Below are positions 17,544-26,327 of a stretch of 35,543 bases of DNA, one piece after another. The notes under the pieces are model-generated. The model was not told where the DNA came from, ran no database searches, and worked only from the letters and a program-made list of their open reading frames with translations. Origin of the DNA: Akkermansia muciniphila (GTDB lineage: Bacteria; Verrucomicrobiota; Verrucomicrobiia; Verrucomicrobiales; Akkermansiaceae). The stretch is from the NCBI RefSeq assembly GCF_900184965.1, contig NZ_FXYA01000001.1:12155-47697 (forward strand). Direction: 5' to 3'. Position 1 is the first letter of the stretch, and each line of letters begins with the position of its first letter. The position numbers were made by a program, and so were the translations under genes.

Positions 17544-17826
17544 GATTTTATCAAATTTGCTGTTGAGCCGGTTTAACTTTTTCTCCGGCAATAGGCGTCT
17601 GGACGTTTTGGAGGCTGCGGAACCTTTCAGTTCACGGCAGACTGAATCCCTGTTCCAGACGCCTGTAAAAGTGACATGTTTTCCCCTTTTTGTCAATTTG
17701 CGATATATCTTGCCGCCGTCTCTCCGTTCTTTGCCGGCGGCGGTTGGGACTTCTCCGTTTTCATGCCGGAAATTGCCCCGCTTTTTACTAGCTCCTGACA
17801 GGTATTTTTGAGAACATGACCTCATT

Positions 17827-19206
17827 ATGAAACCGTCCGAGATCAGGAATGTTCTGGAAGACCATGAAGTGCGCCCCAGCAAGTCCCTGGGTCAGAATTT
17901 CCTGACGGATGAGAATGTAGCCCGCTGGATTGTGGAGCAGCTCGAAATCCGGCCGGAGGACTGTGTGGTGGAGGTAGGGCCAGGAACCGGCTCCCTGACG
18001 GAACATGCCGCCCCCCTTTGCCGCAAACTGGTTCTGGTGGAATTTGACTCCCGACTGGCGGAATACCAGAAAGAGCGCTGGGCCGATGATCCCCATGTGG
18101 AAGTTCACCATGCCGACGGCGCTTCCTGGGATCCGAGGGGGCTGTTTGCAGAGGCCCCTGTCAAATTCCTTGGCAATCTCCCTTATTCCGCGGGAGGAGC
18201 CATCCTCCAGAATTTTCTGTCCAGGCCCAGCGCTGTGGAACGTGCCGTGGTGATGCTTCAGAAGGAGTTTATCGACCGTATTCTGGCGACGCCGGATGAT
18301 GATGCCTTCGGGCTGTTGTCCCTGCGCATCCAGAAGAACTGGATTCCCCGTGCCCTCAAAACCATCCCGCCGGAAGCGTTTCATCCCCGTCCGCGTATTG
18401 ATTCCACCGTGATGCTGCTCACTCCCCGTCCAGCCCGCGAGCTGCCTCCATATGACGACCGGCTGATGGACGAACTGATGCGCAGGGCTTTTTCCCAGCG
18501 GCGCAAACAATTGAAAAAACAGCTCCCCGCTTCTCCCCCATGGGAGGATGTAGCTGCTTCCCTGGGGCTTTCCCCTTCCGCCAGAGCTGAAGAGTTGAAT
18601 TTGTCCCAGTGGGTGGAACTAACGCGCGTTTATGATGCCAATCCTCTCAAGGATGTGGCGCAGAGCGGGGATGAATTGTTTGACATCGTGGATGAACTCA
18701 ACCAGGTGACGGGGCAGGGCACGCGCCGGGAGATACATGAAGGCTGCCTCCGTCATCGTGCCGTACACATGTTTCTGGTCAACAAGCATGGAGCCGTTCT
18801 TCTCCAGAAAAGGTCCTTATGGAAAGACAGGCAGCCGGGCAAATGGGATTCCTCCGCAGCCGGGCATCTGGATGCCGGGGAAAGTTATGAGGAAGCCGCG
18901 GTGCGGGAGCTGAAGGAGGAGCTGGGCGTGTCCGGCTGCGGGCTGCAGAAAATCGCGGATTTTGACGCCGGAGAAAATAACGGCTGGGAATTCATCTCCC
19001 TTTATGAAGGACGGTATTCCGGGAAGGTTCGTTTTCCGGCGGCGGAAGTGGACAGCGTGCAGTGGTTTACGCCGGAGCAAATCCAGGCGTGGGTGGAACG
19101 CCGTCCGCAGGATTTCTCCCCTGCATTCATTCCGTGTTGGAATGCATGGCTGGCTGCGAACAGAAAAGATCATTCTAACTCAAATACATATCATGATAAA
19201 CCCTGA
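17827..19206 (+). CDS. rsmA: 16S rRNA dimethyladenosine transferase RsmA (KsgA) fused to a Nudix hydrolase
   Basis: The first 270 residues are RsmA/KsgA, which dimethylates two adenines in helix 45 of 16S rRNA: SKSLGQNFL, VVEVGPGTGSLT (SAM site), FLGNLPYSAGG (motif IV NLPY), and AFSQRRKQLKKQL. From about residue 280 a second domain begins (GDELFDIVDELN), carrying a complete Nudix box at residues 346-368 (Gly346, Glu352, then REL-KEELGV). This domain resembles the YfcD/isopentenyl-diphosphate-isomerase-like Nudix group. Total length is 459 aa against about 270 for a normal RsmA. The frame is continuous and I saw no sign of a sequencing joint. Its stop overlaps the next gene by 14 bp. Confidence 0.9.
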   Translation: MKPSEIRNVLEDHEVRPSKSLGQNFLTDENVARWIVEQLEIRPEDCVVEVGPGTGSLTEHAAPLCRKLVLVEFDSRLAEYQKERWADDPHVEVHHADGASWDPRGLFAEAPVKFLGNLPYSAGGAILQNFLSRPSAVERAVVMLQKEFIDRILATPDDDAFGLLSLRIQKNWIPRALKTIPPEAFHPRPRIDSTVMLLTPRPARELPPYDDRLMDELMRRAFSQRRKQLKKQLPASPPWEDVAASLGLSPSARAEELNLSQWVELTRVYDANPLKDVAQSGDELFDIVDELNQVTGQGTRREIHEGCLRHRAVHMFLVNKHGAVLLQKRSLWKDRQPGKWDSSAAGHLDAGESYEEAAVRELKEELGVSGCGLQKIADFDAGENNGWEFISLYEGRYSGKVRFPAAEVDSVQWFTPEQIQAWVERRPQDFSPAFIPCWNAWLAANRKDHSNSNTYHDKP

Positions 19207-19654
19207 TCAATTATCTCCGGAACAAATCCAGTCCATCCGAACCTGGGCGGAAGAAGGACTGGATTTAAACGCCATCCAGAAAAAACTGCATGAAGAACTG
19301 AACATCAAGCTGACGTTCATGGATACGAGATTCCTGCTTCAGGATCTGGATATCCGCATCAGACAGCCGGAGCCGGAACCTGAAGACGAACAGCCCGGAG
19401 AGCTTCCCGGAACGATGTCGCCCCCTGCCTCCCTGCTGGGAAAAACCCAGGTAACTGTGGATGAGATAACGCCTCCCCATGCCCTGATGGCCGGCAAGGT
19501 TTTATTCAAGAGTGGCGCCCAGGGCGCATGGGATATTGATCGTACCGGCCGTATCAACTGGGACGCTACGCTTGGAGAACCTACGGCGGACGACTTGAGG
19601 GAATTTGAAGTGGAACTGCAAACCGTTATTCGCAGCCGCATGGGAGCCATGTAA
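19193..19654 (+). CDS. Hypothetical protein coupled to rsmA
   Basis: The 153-aa product is not one I recognise. The first 50 residues (LSPEQIQSIRTWAEEGLDLNAIQKKL...) look like a helix-turn-helix-type helical domain. A Pro/Glu-rich linker follows, then a compact domain (GKVLFKSGAQGAWDIDRTGRINWD) with a helical end. No signal peptide or membrane segment. The start at 19193 lies inside the end of rsmA (14-bp overlap), which suggests translational coupling and a housekeeping link, but the role is unknown. Confidence 0.7.
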   Translation: MINPDQLSPEQIQSIRTWAEEGLDLNAIQKKLHEELNIKLTFMDTRFLLQDLDIRIRQPEPEPEDEQPGELPGTMSPPASLLGKTQVTVDEITPPHALMAGKVLFKSGAQGAWDIDRTGRINWDATLGEPTADDLREFEVELQTVIRSRMGAM

Positions 19655-19853
19655 GGGAACCGGAAAATATTCCCTTTGAGATGGACTGGAAGCAGGAACT
19701 CACTGGGTGGCGGTTATTTTCAATAAAAGCCTTGGCAGGAACGGGAAATACCGTGTCCGCATGTCATTCGTGAGAGAATGTCTGCCCCGGGGTTGCCCGA
19801 AAAAAAGATGAGCTTTGATTTAGTCCCACAGTAAAAGCAACAAAAGAATTATC

Positions 19854-20117
19854 ATGGAGATACCGGAGGAAATGATTGAAACGCTGGTGCCTGCCGTTCG
19901 GGAACAACTGGAGTCGCCGGACACCGCTTATGTTAAAAACTGTCTGGAGCGCCTGACAGGGCGGGAAAAACTGGAAGAACAGGAAGCTCTGGAACTGATG
20001 GCGCAGGCTCTGGCCATTACCATTAATGCGATGATGGTGGGGGGGCGCCCTTTTGATTCGGGAAAGTATAAGGCGCTTTTGAAAGATCTCCCGACTCTTC
20101 CGGATGAGGCTCCGTGA
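19854..20117 (+). CDS. Small hypothetical protein
   Basis: An 87-aa acidic, helical protein (MEIPEEMIETLVPAV...) with no membrane segment or known motif. It starts 200 bp after the previous gene and 56 bp before the Lys/Ala-rich gene on the same strand. The amino acid composition and lack of an overlapping gene favour a real gene, but I cannot assign a function. Confidence 0.6.
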   Translation: MEIPEEMIETLVPAVREQLESPDTAYVKNCLERLTGREKLEEQEALELMAQALAITINAMMVGGRPFDSGKYKALLKDLPTLPDEAP

Positions 20118-20173
20118 TAAATCTCGACAATCTCCGGAATTGATTCATAATCCTTTCTTTCACTTGAAATTTT

Positions 20174-20995
20174 ATGGCAAAAAAACCATTAGAAACAGGT
20201 GCTCCGGAAGCGTCCGCAGCTAAAAAAACGACTGCTCGCAAGACGGCGGCCAAAAAGACGGCCTCTACCACTAAAAAGGCCGCCGCAGCTGAAAAAAAAT
20301 CTGCTGCTGACGCCGCTTCCGTAGAAGCACCCAAAACCAAAATCAAAACGGTCAAGTCCGCCCCGAAAACCGCGGTGAAGACAAAAACCGTGAAAACAGC
20401 CAAAAAGGCGGTTGATGAAAAGCCTCCTGTCTCTGAACCGGTTGTTGTCCCTTCCGAGGCCCCGGCTCCTTCCGCTCCCGTAGAAAAGGAGATGATGCCC
20501 GAAGCTTCCCAGAAGTCCCAGGCTGCCGCTCCGGTCAAGGTCAAGCGGGAATCGTTCCGCCCCAATCGCAATGCGGAACAGCAGGAACGCCATGAACAGC
20601 ATGGCGGAGATGTCTTTGCCCAGCCGGAAACGGTGGGCGGCGCCTCCGAAGGTCCCTTTAACAAGCGCAAGCGCCGCCGCCGCAATAAAAAAGGCGGCGG
20701 TTCCGAAGACCGCCAACCTATGCAGGATGCCGCTTCTCTCAAGCAGCTGGATGGTAAGAAGGTGGCTTCCCGCGCTTGGAAAATGTTCCTGGCGGAAGTG
20801 TCTGAAGAAGGCCTTGCCCTGATGGACGACCAGACGGCGCGAGAGGCGGCCCGCCGCGCTTTCCGCTGTGCGGAATTCTTCATGATGGAGGAAGCGCGCC
20901 GCAAACATGCCCAGGAAGCTGCTCTCCAGCAACAGGAGAAAACTTCTTCTTCAGAAGAGGAACGGGATTCCGAAGAAGATTCCGGCGAAGAATAA
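20174..20995 (+). CDS. Lys/Ala-rich histone-H1-like protein
   Basis: The 273-aa protein has a 90-residue N-terminal tail of repeated Lys-Lys-Thr/Ala units (AAKKTTARKTAAKKTAS...), a Pro/Ala/Glu middle, and a dense basic patch KRKRRRRNKK near residue 170. A helical region about residues 190-255 (RAWKMFLAEVSEEGLALMDD) and an acidic Ser/Glu/Asp-rich end follow. The tail resembles bacterial histone H1-like (Hc1/AlgP type) nucleic-acid-binding proteins, so DNA or RNA binding is likely. The acidic C-terminus may balance or regulate it. A strong terminator follows. The helical domain is not one I can name. Confidence 0.75.
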   Translation: MAKKPLETGAPEASAAKKTTARKTAAKKTASTTKKAAAAEKKSAADAASVEAPKTKIKTVKSAPKTAVKTKTVKTAKKAVDEKPPVSEPVVVPSEAPAPSAPVEKEMMPEASQKSQAAAPVKVKRESFRPNRNAEQQERHEQHGGDVFAQPETVGGASEGPFNKRKRRRRNKKGGGSEDRQPMQDAASLKQLDGKKVASRAWKMFLAEVSEEGLALMDDQTAREAARRAFRCAEFFMMEEARRKHAQEAALQQQEKTSSSEEERDSEEDSGEE

Positions 20996-21018
20996 TTCCT
21001 GCCTGTGATGATGTTTTT

Positions 21019-21048
21019 GCCCTGCGGCGGATGCCGCAGGGCATTTTT
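21019..21048 (+). terminator. Rho-independent terminator after the Lys/Ala-rich gene
   Basis: A 10-bp perfect stem (21019-21028 with 21033-21042), loop GGAT, followed by ATTTTTG. Confidence 0.9.
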
Positions 21049-21250
21049 GTATCCTCCGGGGCTGATTCTCTGGAATTTGAATGGTCGTGTTTTCTCCGGC
21101 GCATTGGGAGTCAGCATGCGTCAACCTTTTTCACCTGTGCTCAAAAAACAGCCTTTTCTCCAACCAGGGCAAGTTTTGAGAATGGAGAGCATTGAAGACG
21201 CCTGTATGAAAGCGGGCTTTATTTCATGTCATTCCCCGTTCTTGTTCCTC

Positions 21251-22588
21251 CTAAACTTTTTTGCCTCTCCATTTCCCGCTCTTGAGGTACCACCATGCCA
21301 GGGTGATCAGGGTAACGCCGTAAACGTGTTCGGAAAACCAACAGAGAGCTACATCCGGCTTGAGCCTGATGATTCCGTAATAAATGACAGCCGTGTAAAC
21401 GGCCAGGGAAATCATTTCCATGATGAATCCCGCCTTGGTATTGCCTGTGCCGGATACGGCGTTGAACAGAATGAATGACGGAGCCATGATCAGTGTGGAA
21501 GAAGCCATTACATACACGGAATTAACGCTGGCGGCAATCAGGGACGGGCTGTCCGTGAAGGTGCGGAGGACGAGTTCCGGAAACAGGCACAGTATCATGA
21601 GCAGGGGGATCAGGATGGCGTATGTCAGTTTGAGGGTCATGCCGCAGGTTTTAAACAGGCAGCGCTGTTCTCCCGCGCCTATCTGGTTACTGATAAGAGC
21701 TCCTGCCGTGGTCGCAAAAGCGCTGATTACCATGATCAACAGGGCGGAAATGTTGCGCACGATGTTGGTGACGGCCAGCGGGCGTTCTCCTAAATGTTCA
21801 ATCGCCAGGAAAAAAATAAACCAGATGGAGACGGAAATGAAAGATTGCACCATGGTCCATCCGGAAATGGACAGCATCCCCTTCAGCAGATGGGGGCGGA
21901 GTGCGAACGCCCGGCGAAAGCCGTATTTCCGTTTATCCGCCGTTATGCTTGTGTAGACGATGAAAAAGAGAAGGGAGACTGCTTCCGACACGCTGGAAGC
22001 AATGGCCGCTCCTGCAATGCCCGCGGCGGGGAAGCCGCCTTTCCCGAAAATGAGGCAGTAATTCAGCGCAACATTGCTCAGGAGCATGACAAGGGAATTG
22101 ACCGTCAGAATCTTCGTCTGGGTAATTCCCACGTAATAGGCGCGGAACATCACGCAGAGGAAAGAGAAAAAGACACCGTAGGTGCGCCAGTGAAGGTAAT
22201 CCGCCGTGGCTTTGTACACCTGTGGGGAATCAATGATGTCCCGCAGGATAATGGGGGAAAAATATTGAGATGCGGCAAAAAGAGCTATCGCCAGGACCAG
22301 CATGAAATAACAGCCCTGGATCATGGTGGGGGCAATCCTGTTGTAACGGCGTTCCCCGTTTCGGCGCGCAATGATGATTTGTGCGCCGAAACCGAAGCCG
22401 AACGCCAACATGAACATGGCCATGTAATACACGCCGCCCAGGGCGCACGCTCCCAGCGCCACGTCCCCCACGCGTCCTAGGAAGACAGCATCCGTCAGGC
22501 CGATCATATGCTCAATGATCAGGCTGATCATGAGGGGGTATGACATGAGCCATATCTTTTGGTAGGAAGTAAAAGAAGGATTATTCAT
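21251..22588 (-). CDS. MATE family efflux transporter
   Basis: MATE proteins export cationic drugs or metabolites using a Na+ or H+ gradient. The 445-aa protein is almost wholly hydrophobic with about 12 membrane helices. Family features include the N-terminal SYPLMISLIIEHMIGLTDAVFLGRVG and GAALISNQIGAGEQ-like segment (GALISNQIGAGEQRCLFKT) at the start of the second half. ATG 22588 is the only reasonable start. It lies 137 bp downstream of the TrkH gene on the same strand. Substrate unknown. Confidence 0.9.
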   Translation of the reverse strand: MNNPSFTSYQKIWLMSYPLMISLIIEHMIGLTDAVFLGRVGDVALGACALGGVYYMAMFMLAFGFGFGAQIIIARRNGERRYNRIAPTMIQGCYFMLVLAIALFAASQYFSPIILRDIIDSPQVYKATADYLHWRTYGVFFSFLCVMFRAYYVGITQTKILTVNSLVMLLSNVALNYCLIFGKGGFPAAGIAGAAIASSVSEAVSLLFFIVYTSITADKRKYGFRRAFALRPHLLKGMLSISGWTMVQSFISVSIWFIFFLAIEHLGERPLAVTNIVRNISALLIMVISAFATTAGALISNQIGAGEQRCLFKTCGMTLKLTYAILIPLLMILCLFPELVLRTFTDSPSLIAASVNSVYVMASSTLIMAPSFILFNAVSGTGNTKAGFIMEMISLAVYTAVIYYGIIRLKPDVALCWFSEHVYGVTLITLAWWYLKSGKWRGKKV

Positions 22589-22725
22589 AGCGGGGGCAGC
22601 CTGCGGGCATGGTTCGCCGAGGGCAGGCGCTAAAGGCCCAATATTTTTGAATTAAAATGTTTTCTTGCAAGAAAGAAATTCGTTTGCTTTCTCACATGTC
22701 GTGAAAATGCGGGTAATATTCCGGT

Positions 22726-24525
22726 TCAACTGAGAGGCAGTCTGGTTTCCGGATACCGCAGGGGGGATTTGGTGGGTTGTTTCATGAACGCCAGCACGAA
22801 AGCCACCATGCCTACGCGTCCCACAATCATGTTGAACACGATCATCCATTTGCCGACATCGCTGAGTTCCGGAGTGACGTTCCAGGAAAAGCCTACTGTG
22901 GCGAAAGAACTGACCACTTCGAAAAACAGGCGTTCCAGGCTCAACTGCGGTTCCGCAAAACACATGACCGTAGTCATCATGCCCACCCAGGCTCCGGCAA
23001 GGATGACGGTGATGACGGCCCGTTCCACCACATTGCGGGCAATCCGGCGCTTGTGCATGACCACGTCCTTCTTACCCTGTAAGATGCGCGCCACCTCCCC
23101 GCAGGAAACGGCGAATGCGGTGGTATGGACCCCTCCCGTGGTGGAACCGGGATTGCCGCCGATGAACATGAGAGCCCCCAGAAACAAGGCGTATGGAACG
23201 CTGTTGAGCGCCATGTCCGAGATGTTGAACCCTGCTGTGCGCGCCGTTGCGTTAAACAGGCTCTCCCATAAAATCCAGTACCAAGGGTCGGCAGACGTAA
23301 ACAGGCTGCCGTCAATTATTTTAATCAGGAACAGGATCAGCCCGCCGCCAAGCACCAGCGCGGCGGTCATGCGTACGACCAGCCAGCTGTATGTGGACCA
23401 GTGGCGGCTGACGGTGTTCCGGGCATCCCAGCCCAGTGCGACTCTGGCCCGGCGGACGATTTCCAGATACATGGCGAATCCCAGGCTGCCGCAAAGCACC
23501 ATGACCATAATGGTAATCTGGCCGCCCATATTGTAGGCTACGCCCGGCGTGGCCAGGTTATCCGCAAACAGGCTGAATCCCGCATTGCAGAAACCGGAAA
23601 CGGAATGGAAGACGGCGTACCACCAGAGCGTGTCTCCCTCCAGCCCCGGAACATGTCTCCAGGAAAAATAGAGGCCTATGGCGCCCAGCGCTTCCACCCC
23701 GAACGTGACGGCAATAATATTCTTGATGAACCGGTCTACCTGGGCAATGCCTTCTTCATCCAGCAGGTTGCTGATGGTTACTTTGGAACGCAGGCTCAAC
23801 CCCTGGCCAACCATCAGGGAGACGAAATAAGTGAACGTCATGATGCCGAAAGCTCCCACCTGGAAAAGTGCCAGCAAAATGGTCTGTCCGTAATTGGTGA
23901 AGTGTTCATGAACATTCAGGGGGACCAGCCCCGTGACGCAGACGGCGCTGGTGCTGATGAAATAGGCGTCCGTGGCGGAAAGGACGATGCCGTCCTTGGT
24001 AGCTCCCGGCGACATGAGAAGAGTTCCTCCCAGCGCAATGAAGGCAATCAGGGTAAGCAGGAAAAGAAGGGCGGGACGAATGCGCGGGAGGTGGAAGCCC
24101 CTGTTCCGGCGGGCGATGCGGAAAAAATATTCCTTGAGGTTCAGCAGAGGGGCGGCTCCGTAGCAGAGGCAGAGCGCGCGGAAAATGTTCTGAAGCTCTA
24201 TTTTGGAGATAAAGGTGGAATGGAAAAAGTCGCCTGCCAGCATGACCAGAATCACCAGCCCCAGCCCCAGTTCTACCCACCGGGGGTTGCGGATGGCCCT
24301 GGCAAGCCATTTTTCCCGCAAAATGCCGATGACGCCCGTGAGCTGGCCCAGCACCAGGAAGGAGAGAATTTCGCGGAAATAGCGCAGGGAAAGCTGGTCT
24401 TCATGAATTTCCCCGAAGCCGTTCCACCACAGCAGCCACATCAATGCGGCCAGTGTGCACAGGCCGAACCCCATTTCCATGACCTCAAAACGGTTCAATA
24501 GCGGTTTTTCATTCGTCTCATTCAC
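22726..24525 (-). CDS. TrkH/KtrB family potassium uptake protein
   Basis: TrkH proteins form the membrane pore of K+ uptake systems, gated by a cytoplasmic TrkA/KtrA subunit. The 599-aa protein has an extra N-terminal set of membrane helices (about 200 residues) before the core. Four selectivity loops are visible: TSAVCVTGLV, SVSGFCNAGFSLF, NATARTAGFNI and SFATVGFSWN, plus GGNPGSTTGGVHTT between the third and fourth. No trkA gene is adjacent, so the partner must be elsewhere. The start at 24525 (MNETNEK) is well placed; about 200 bp separate it from the tRNA-Leu gene. Confidence 0.92.
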   Translation of the reverse strand: MNETNEKPLLNRFEVMEMGFGLCTLAALMWLLWWNGFGEIHEDQLSLRYFREILSFLVLGQLTGVIGILREKWLARAIRNPRWVELGLGLVILVMLAGDFFHSTFISKIELQNIFRALCLCYGAAPLLNLKEYFFRIARRNRGFHLPRIRPALLFLLTLIAFIALGGTLLMSPGATKDGIVLSATDAYFISTSAVCVTGLVPLNVHEHFTNYGQTILLALFQVGAFGIMTFTYFVSLMVGQGLSLRSKVTISNLLDEEGIAQVDRFIKNIIAVTFGVEALGAIGLYFSWRHVPGLEGDTLWWYAVFHSVSGFCNAGFSLFADNLATPGVAYNMGGQITIMVMVLCGSLGFAMYLEIVRRARVALGWDARNTVSRHWSTYSWLVVRMTAALVLGGGLILFLIKIIDGSLFTSADPWYWILWESLFNATARTAGFNISDMALNSVPYALFLGALMFIGGNPGSTTGGVHTTAFAVSCGEVARILQGKKDVVMHKRRIARNVVERAVITVILAGAWVGMMTTVMCFAEPQLSLERLFFEVVSSFATVGFSWNVTPELSDVGKWMIVFNMIVGRVGMVAFVLAFMKQPTKSPLRYPETRLPLS

Positions 24526-24673
24526 AAGCCTGCAATGGTGATGCCTCTGATGCTGGGGGGGAGACTACTGCATACGGAAAGATTTGAGAAGCCCTTATAT
24601 CGTTTCCAGGCGGTCCTGGCTGGAGGCAGGAAGGCGCCTTTGGGAAAAATTTTTTTCATGTGAAGGAAAATAG

Positions 24674-24701
24674 TTGCCAATCCGGCGCCGCCGTGCATAA
24701 T
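24674..24701 (+). promoter_or_regulatory. Promoter of tRNA-Leu
   Basis: TTGCCA (24674-24679) and CATAAT (24696-24701) with a 16-bp spacer resemble sigma-70 -35/-10 boxes. They place the start about 19 bp before the tRNA. Confidence 0.55.
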
Positions 24702-24726
24702 AAGCCCCGTTCTTACCAAACCATGT

Positions 24727-24813
24727 GCGCTCGTGGCGGAATTGGTAGACGCGCTAGATTCAGGTTCTAGTGGGGGTTCCCCCGTGAAGGTTCGAGTCCT
24801 TTCGGGCGCACCA
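24727..24813 (+). tRNA. tRNA-Leu (CAG)
   Basis: The 87-nt gene has a 7-bp acceptor stem (one G-T pair), D-loop with GGTAGACGC, anticodon stem CTAGA/TCTAG around loop TTCAGGT (anticodon CAG), the long variable arm of class II tRNAs (TGGGGGTTCCCCC), T-arm with GGTTCGAGTCC, and encoded CCA. I found no second copy of its 3' end in the window, so the adjacent lysis cassette is not shown to be integrated here. Confidence 0.95.
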
Positions 24814-24816
24814 AAC

Positions 24817-24849
24817 AAGGCCCTGCAAGTTAACTGCTTGCAGGGCCTT
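24817..24849 (+). terminator. Hairpin after tRNA-Leu
   Basis: A 13-bp perfect stem (24817-24829 with 24837-24849) and 7-nt loop start four bases after the CCA. The T-run is weak (TTTTA ten bases on). Confidence 0.7.
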
Positions 24850-24922
24850 ACTGGTTTTATGATGTATTCGTGCATTGGCTTTGACGCAACGCCGGAAGAT
24901 TGGTGAAGGGGCTGGATAAGGA

Positions 24923-25261
24923 TTATTGCTCCGTTGTTAAGGAACGCCTGTGGTTTTCAGGGGAGGGGGCGTTGCCTTTTTGGGAGTGGATGCCTGCGAA
25001 TTGTTCATGCGCCAGCTTCATGAACATGCAGGAGGAACATTTCCTTTCAGCGGTAATGCGTTGTCTGCGCTCCTGGTCGTAAAGTTTCTCGTAGCGTTCG
25101 GCGCGTTTCATTTCCCTCCAGAGGAAGATGCCCATCACGGCTGCCACGGAGGCGCCGTTTTGAACGTATTCAAGCAGGGGATTGAGTTCAGAAGTCGCCA
25201 TGCAAACAACAGCAAGGGTGTTGGCTAAGACGACACTTGTAGTAACAGCGGTCTGGGTCAT
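24923..25261 (-). CDS. Small membrane protein of the lysis cassette (third gene)
   Basis: The 112-aa product has two hydrophobic segments (about residues 8-25 and 32-48), then a charged helical stretch likely to form a coiled coil (EMKRAERYEKLYDQERRQRI), a Cys pair (KCSSC) and a basic tail. It starts 13 bp after the endolysin gene. In phage lysis cassettes this position often holds a spanin or a second holin, and the two helices plus coiled coil fit either. I cannot say which. ATG 25261 (MTQTAVTT) is chosen over upstream in-frame ATGs that lie inside the endolysin gene. Confidence 0.65.
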   Translation of the reverse strand: MTQTAVTTSVVLANTLAVVCMATSELNPLLEYVQNGASVAAVMGIFLWREMKRAERYEKLYDQERRQRITAERKCSSCMFMKLAHEQFAGIHSQKGNAPSPENHRRSLTTEQ

Positions 25262-25274
25262 GGGTAAGGAAAGG

Positions 25275-25862
25275 TTATGTTTCGAAACTTCTGCGCGCTT
25301 CGGAAATGCTTCCGAATTGATGGAGCTGCAAATGCAGCGGATCTGTAAAGGATTTCCATGTTCCTCCCCAGTCCAGGCCGTCAATATTTGCGTAAAGTTT
25401 ACCCAGAGTGGCGTAAAGAGGATGATTTGCCAGGTAGTTGCGGCCTTGGAAAATTCCAAAATCCCAGGCCAGGCCGAAGTTGTGCCAGCTTTGGCCGCCA
25501 CGGGCATTCGTTACTTTCGGGCGTTGTCCGTAGAGGGCCTCCTGTTCGGCATACGTGCGCGTTCCGCAGATAATTTTTACTTCATATCCCTGGTTAACAG
25601 CTTCATCTAGGGCCAGTTTGAACCATTGCCGGGCGGCTTTTTGCGCTTCCGGCAGCAGGGTGGAGATGTTCCGTTCAGTGCGTTCGTCAAAGCATCCGGT
25701 CTCCATTTTGTATCGGTCAGCGTCCGTAGCCCAGCGTTCCGCTCCGGCCCGCGTGCCGTTGCCGGGAATGCCGTCAATGGCGCCGTGGTAGTATCCGGCC
25801 AGACGCAAGAGCCTTTGCCAGTAGAAGGTATCTTTCTGAAGGTCGGAAATGCTGTTAGCCAT
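25275..25862 (-). CDS. M15 family endolysin (L-alanyl-D-glutamate or D,D-peptidase type)
   Basis: M15 peptidases cut the stem peptide of peptidoglycan and serve as phage endolysins or as the endopeptidase of holin-dependent secretion. The 195-aa protein has an N-terminal helical part like a peptidoglycan-binding domain (GYYHGAIDGIPGNGTR, residues 23-38), then the M15 core: GTRTYAEQEALYGQ, SWHNFGLAWDFGIF with zinc ligands His127 and Asp134, and DPLHLQL with His177. ATG 25862 overlaps the stop of the holin-like gene by 8 bp (ATGGCTAA), so the two are translationally coupled. There is no signal peptide, so release depends on the holin or another route. Confidence 0.85.
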   Translation of the reverse strand: MANSISDLQKDTFYWQRLLRLAGYYHGAIDGIPGNGTRAGAERWATDADRYKMETGCFDERTERNISTLLPEAQKAARQWFKLALDEAVNQGYEVKIICGTRTYAEQEALYGQRPKVTNARGGQSWHNFGLAWDFGIFQGRNYLANHPLYATLGKLYANIDGLDWGGTWKSFTDPLHLQLHQFGSISEARRSFET

Positions 25863-26052
25863 TGTCGTGGTCTTCCTGTTCCTTTTTCCGGTCTTTGGTG
25901 ACGATGCCGATGAGTCCTGCCGCCGCCATGCCTGCGGCGATAATCTGGTCGGCAAGCGTTTGTTCGATAGTGGCTCCGCAGGCTGTGGCCAGGGCAAGGA
26001 GGCCCAGCCATGTGGAACGTTCCGTCAGTCGGTTGAGAATGTATTTGAACAT
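25855..26052 (-). CDS. Holin-like small membrane protein
   Basis: A 65-aa protein with two short hydrophobic segments (about residues 14-27 and 36-51) and a strongly charged C-terminal tail (KDRKKEQEDHDN). Size, layout and position directly upstream of, and overlapping with, an M15 endolysin gene are typical of phage holins. Sequence alone is not diagnostic, so the call leans on context. It would open the inner membrane to let the endolysin reach peptidoglycan. Confidence 0.7.
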   Translation of the reverse strand: MFKYILNRLTERSTWLGLLALATACGATIEQTLADQIIAAGMAAAGLIGIVTKDRKKEQEDHDNG

Positions 26053-26327
26053 GTGATTGTCGATTAGCGTTAAAAAGTTTTCTCTGTACGGAGAGCTCCA
26101 GTTTGCCGGGGATGCTCAAGGCGCCGGAAAAAGATTTTTCCCGGAGTCTCTTATCTGTGAGGCAGGCAGGGGCTGGCCTCCGTGCAAGTTGTTCTGATGT
26201 TGGTGCCGCGATTTGCAAAGATTCCGCGGATACTTTTATTGCTTGCCCTAATCGGCAAAATCCGTCACAGGAAACGATACTTGTCTTTTATTCATGAAGA
26301 TACCATAATGCGCCAACCAACGCCATT

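Noticed and set aside
20186-20420. Repeat array (CRISPR-like or minisatellite) in the Lys/Ala codons
   Set aside because: The repetition is at amino-acid level in a coding tail; there are no regular units or spacers.
24727-24813. tRNA-Leu as an integration site for a prophage carrying the lysis cassette
   Set aside because: No second copy of the tRNA 3' end and no integrase seen in the window.
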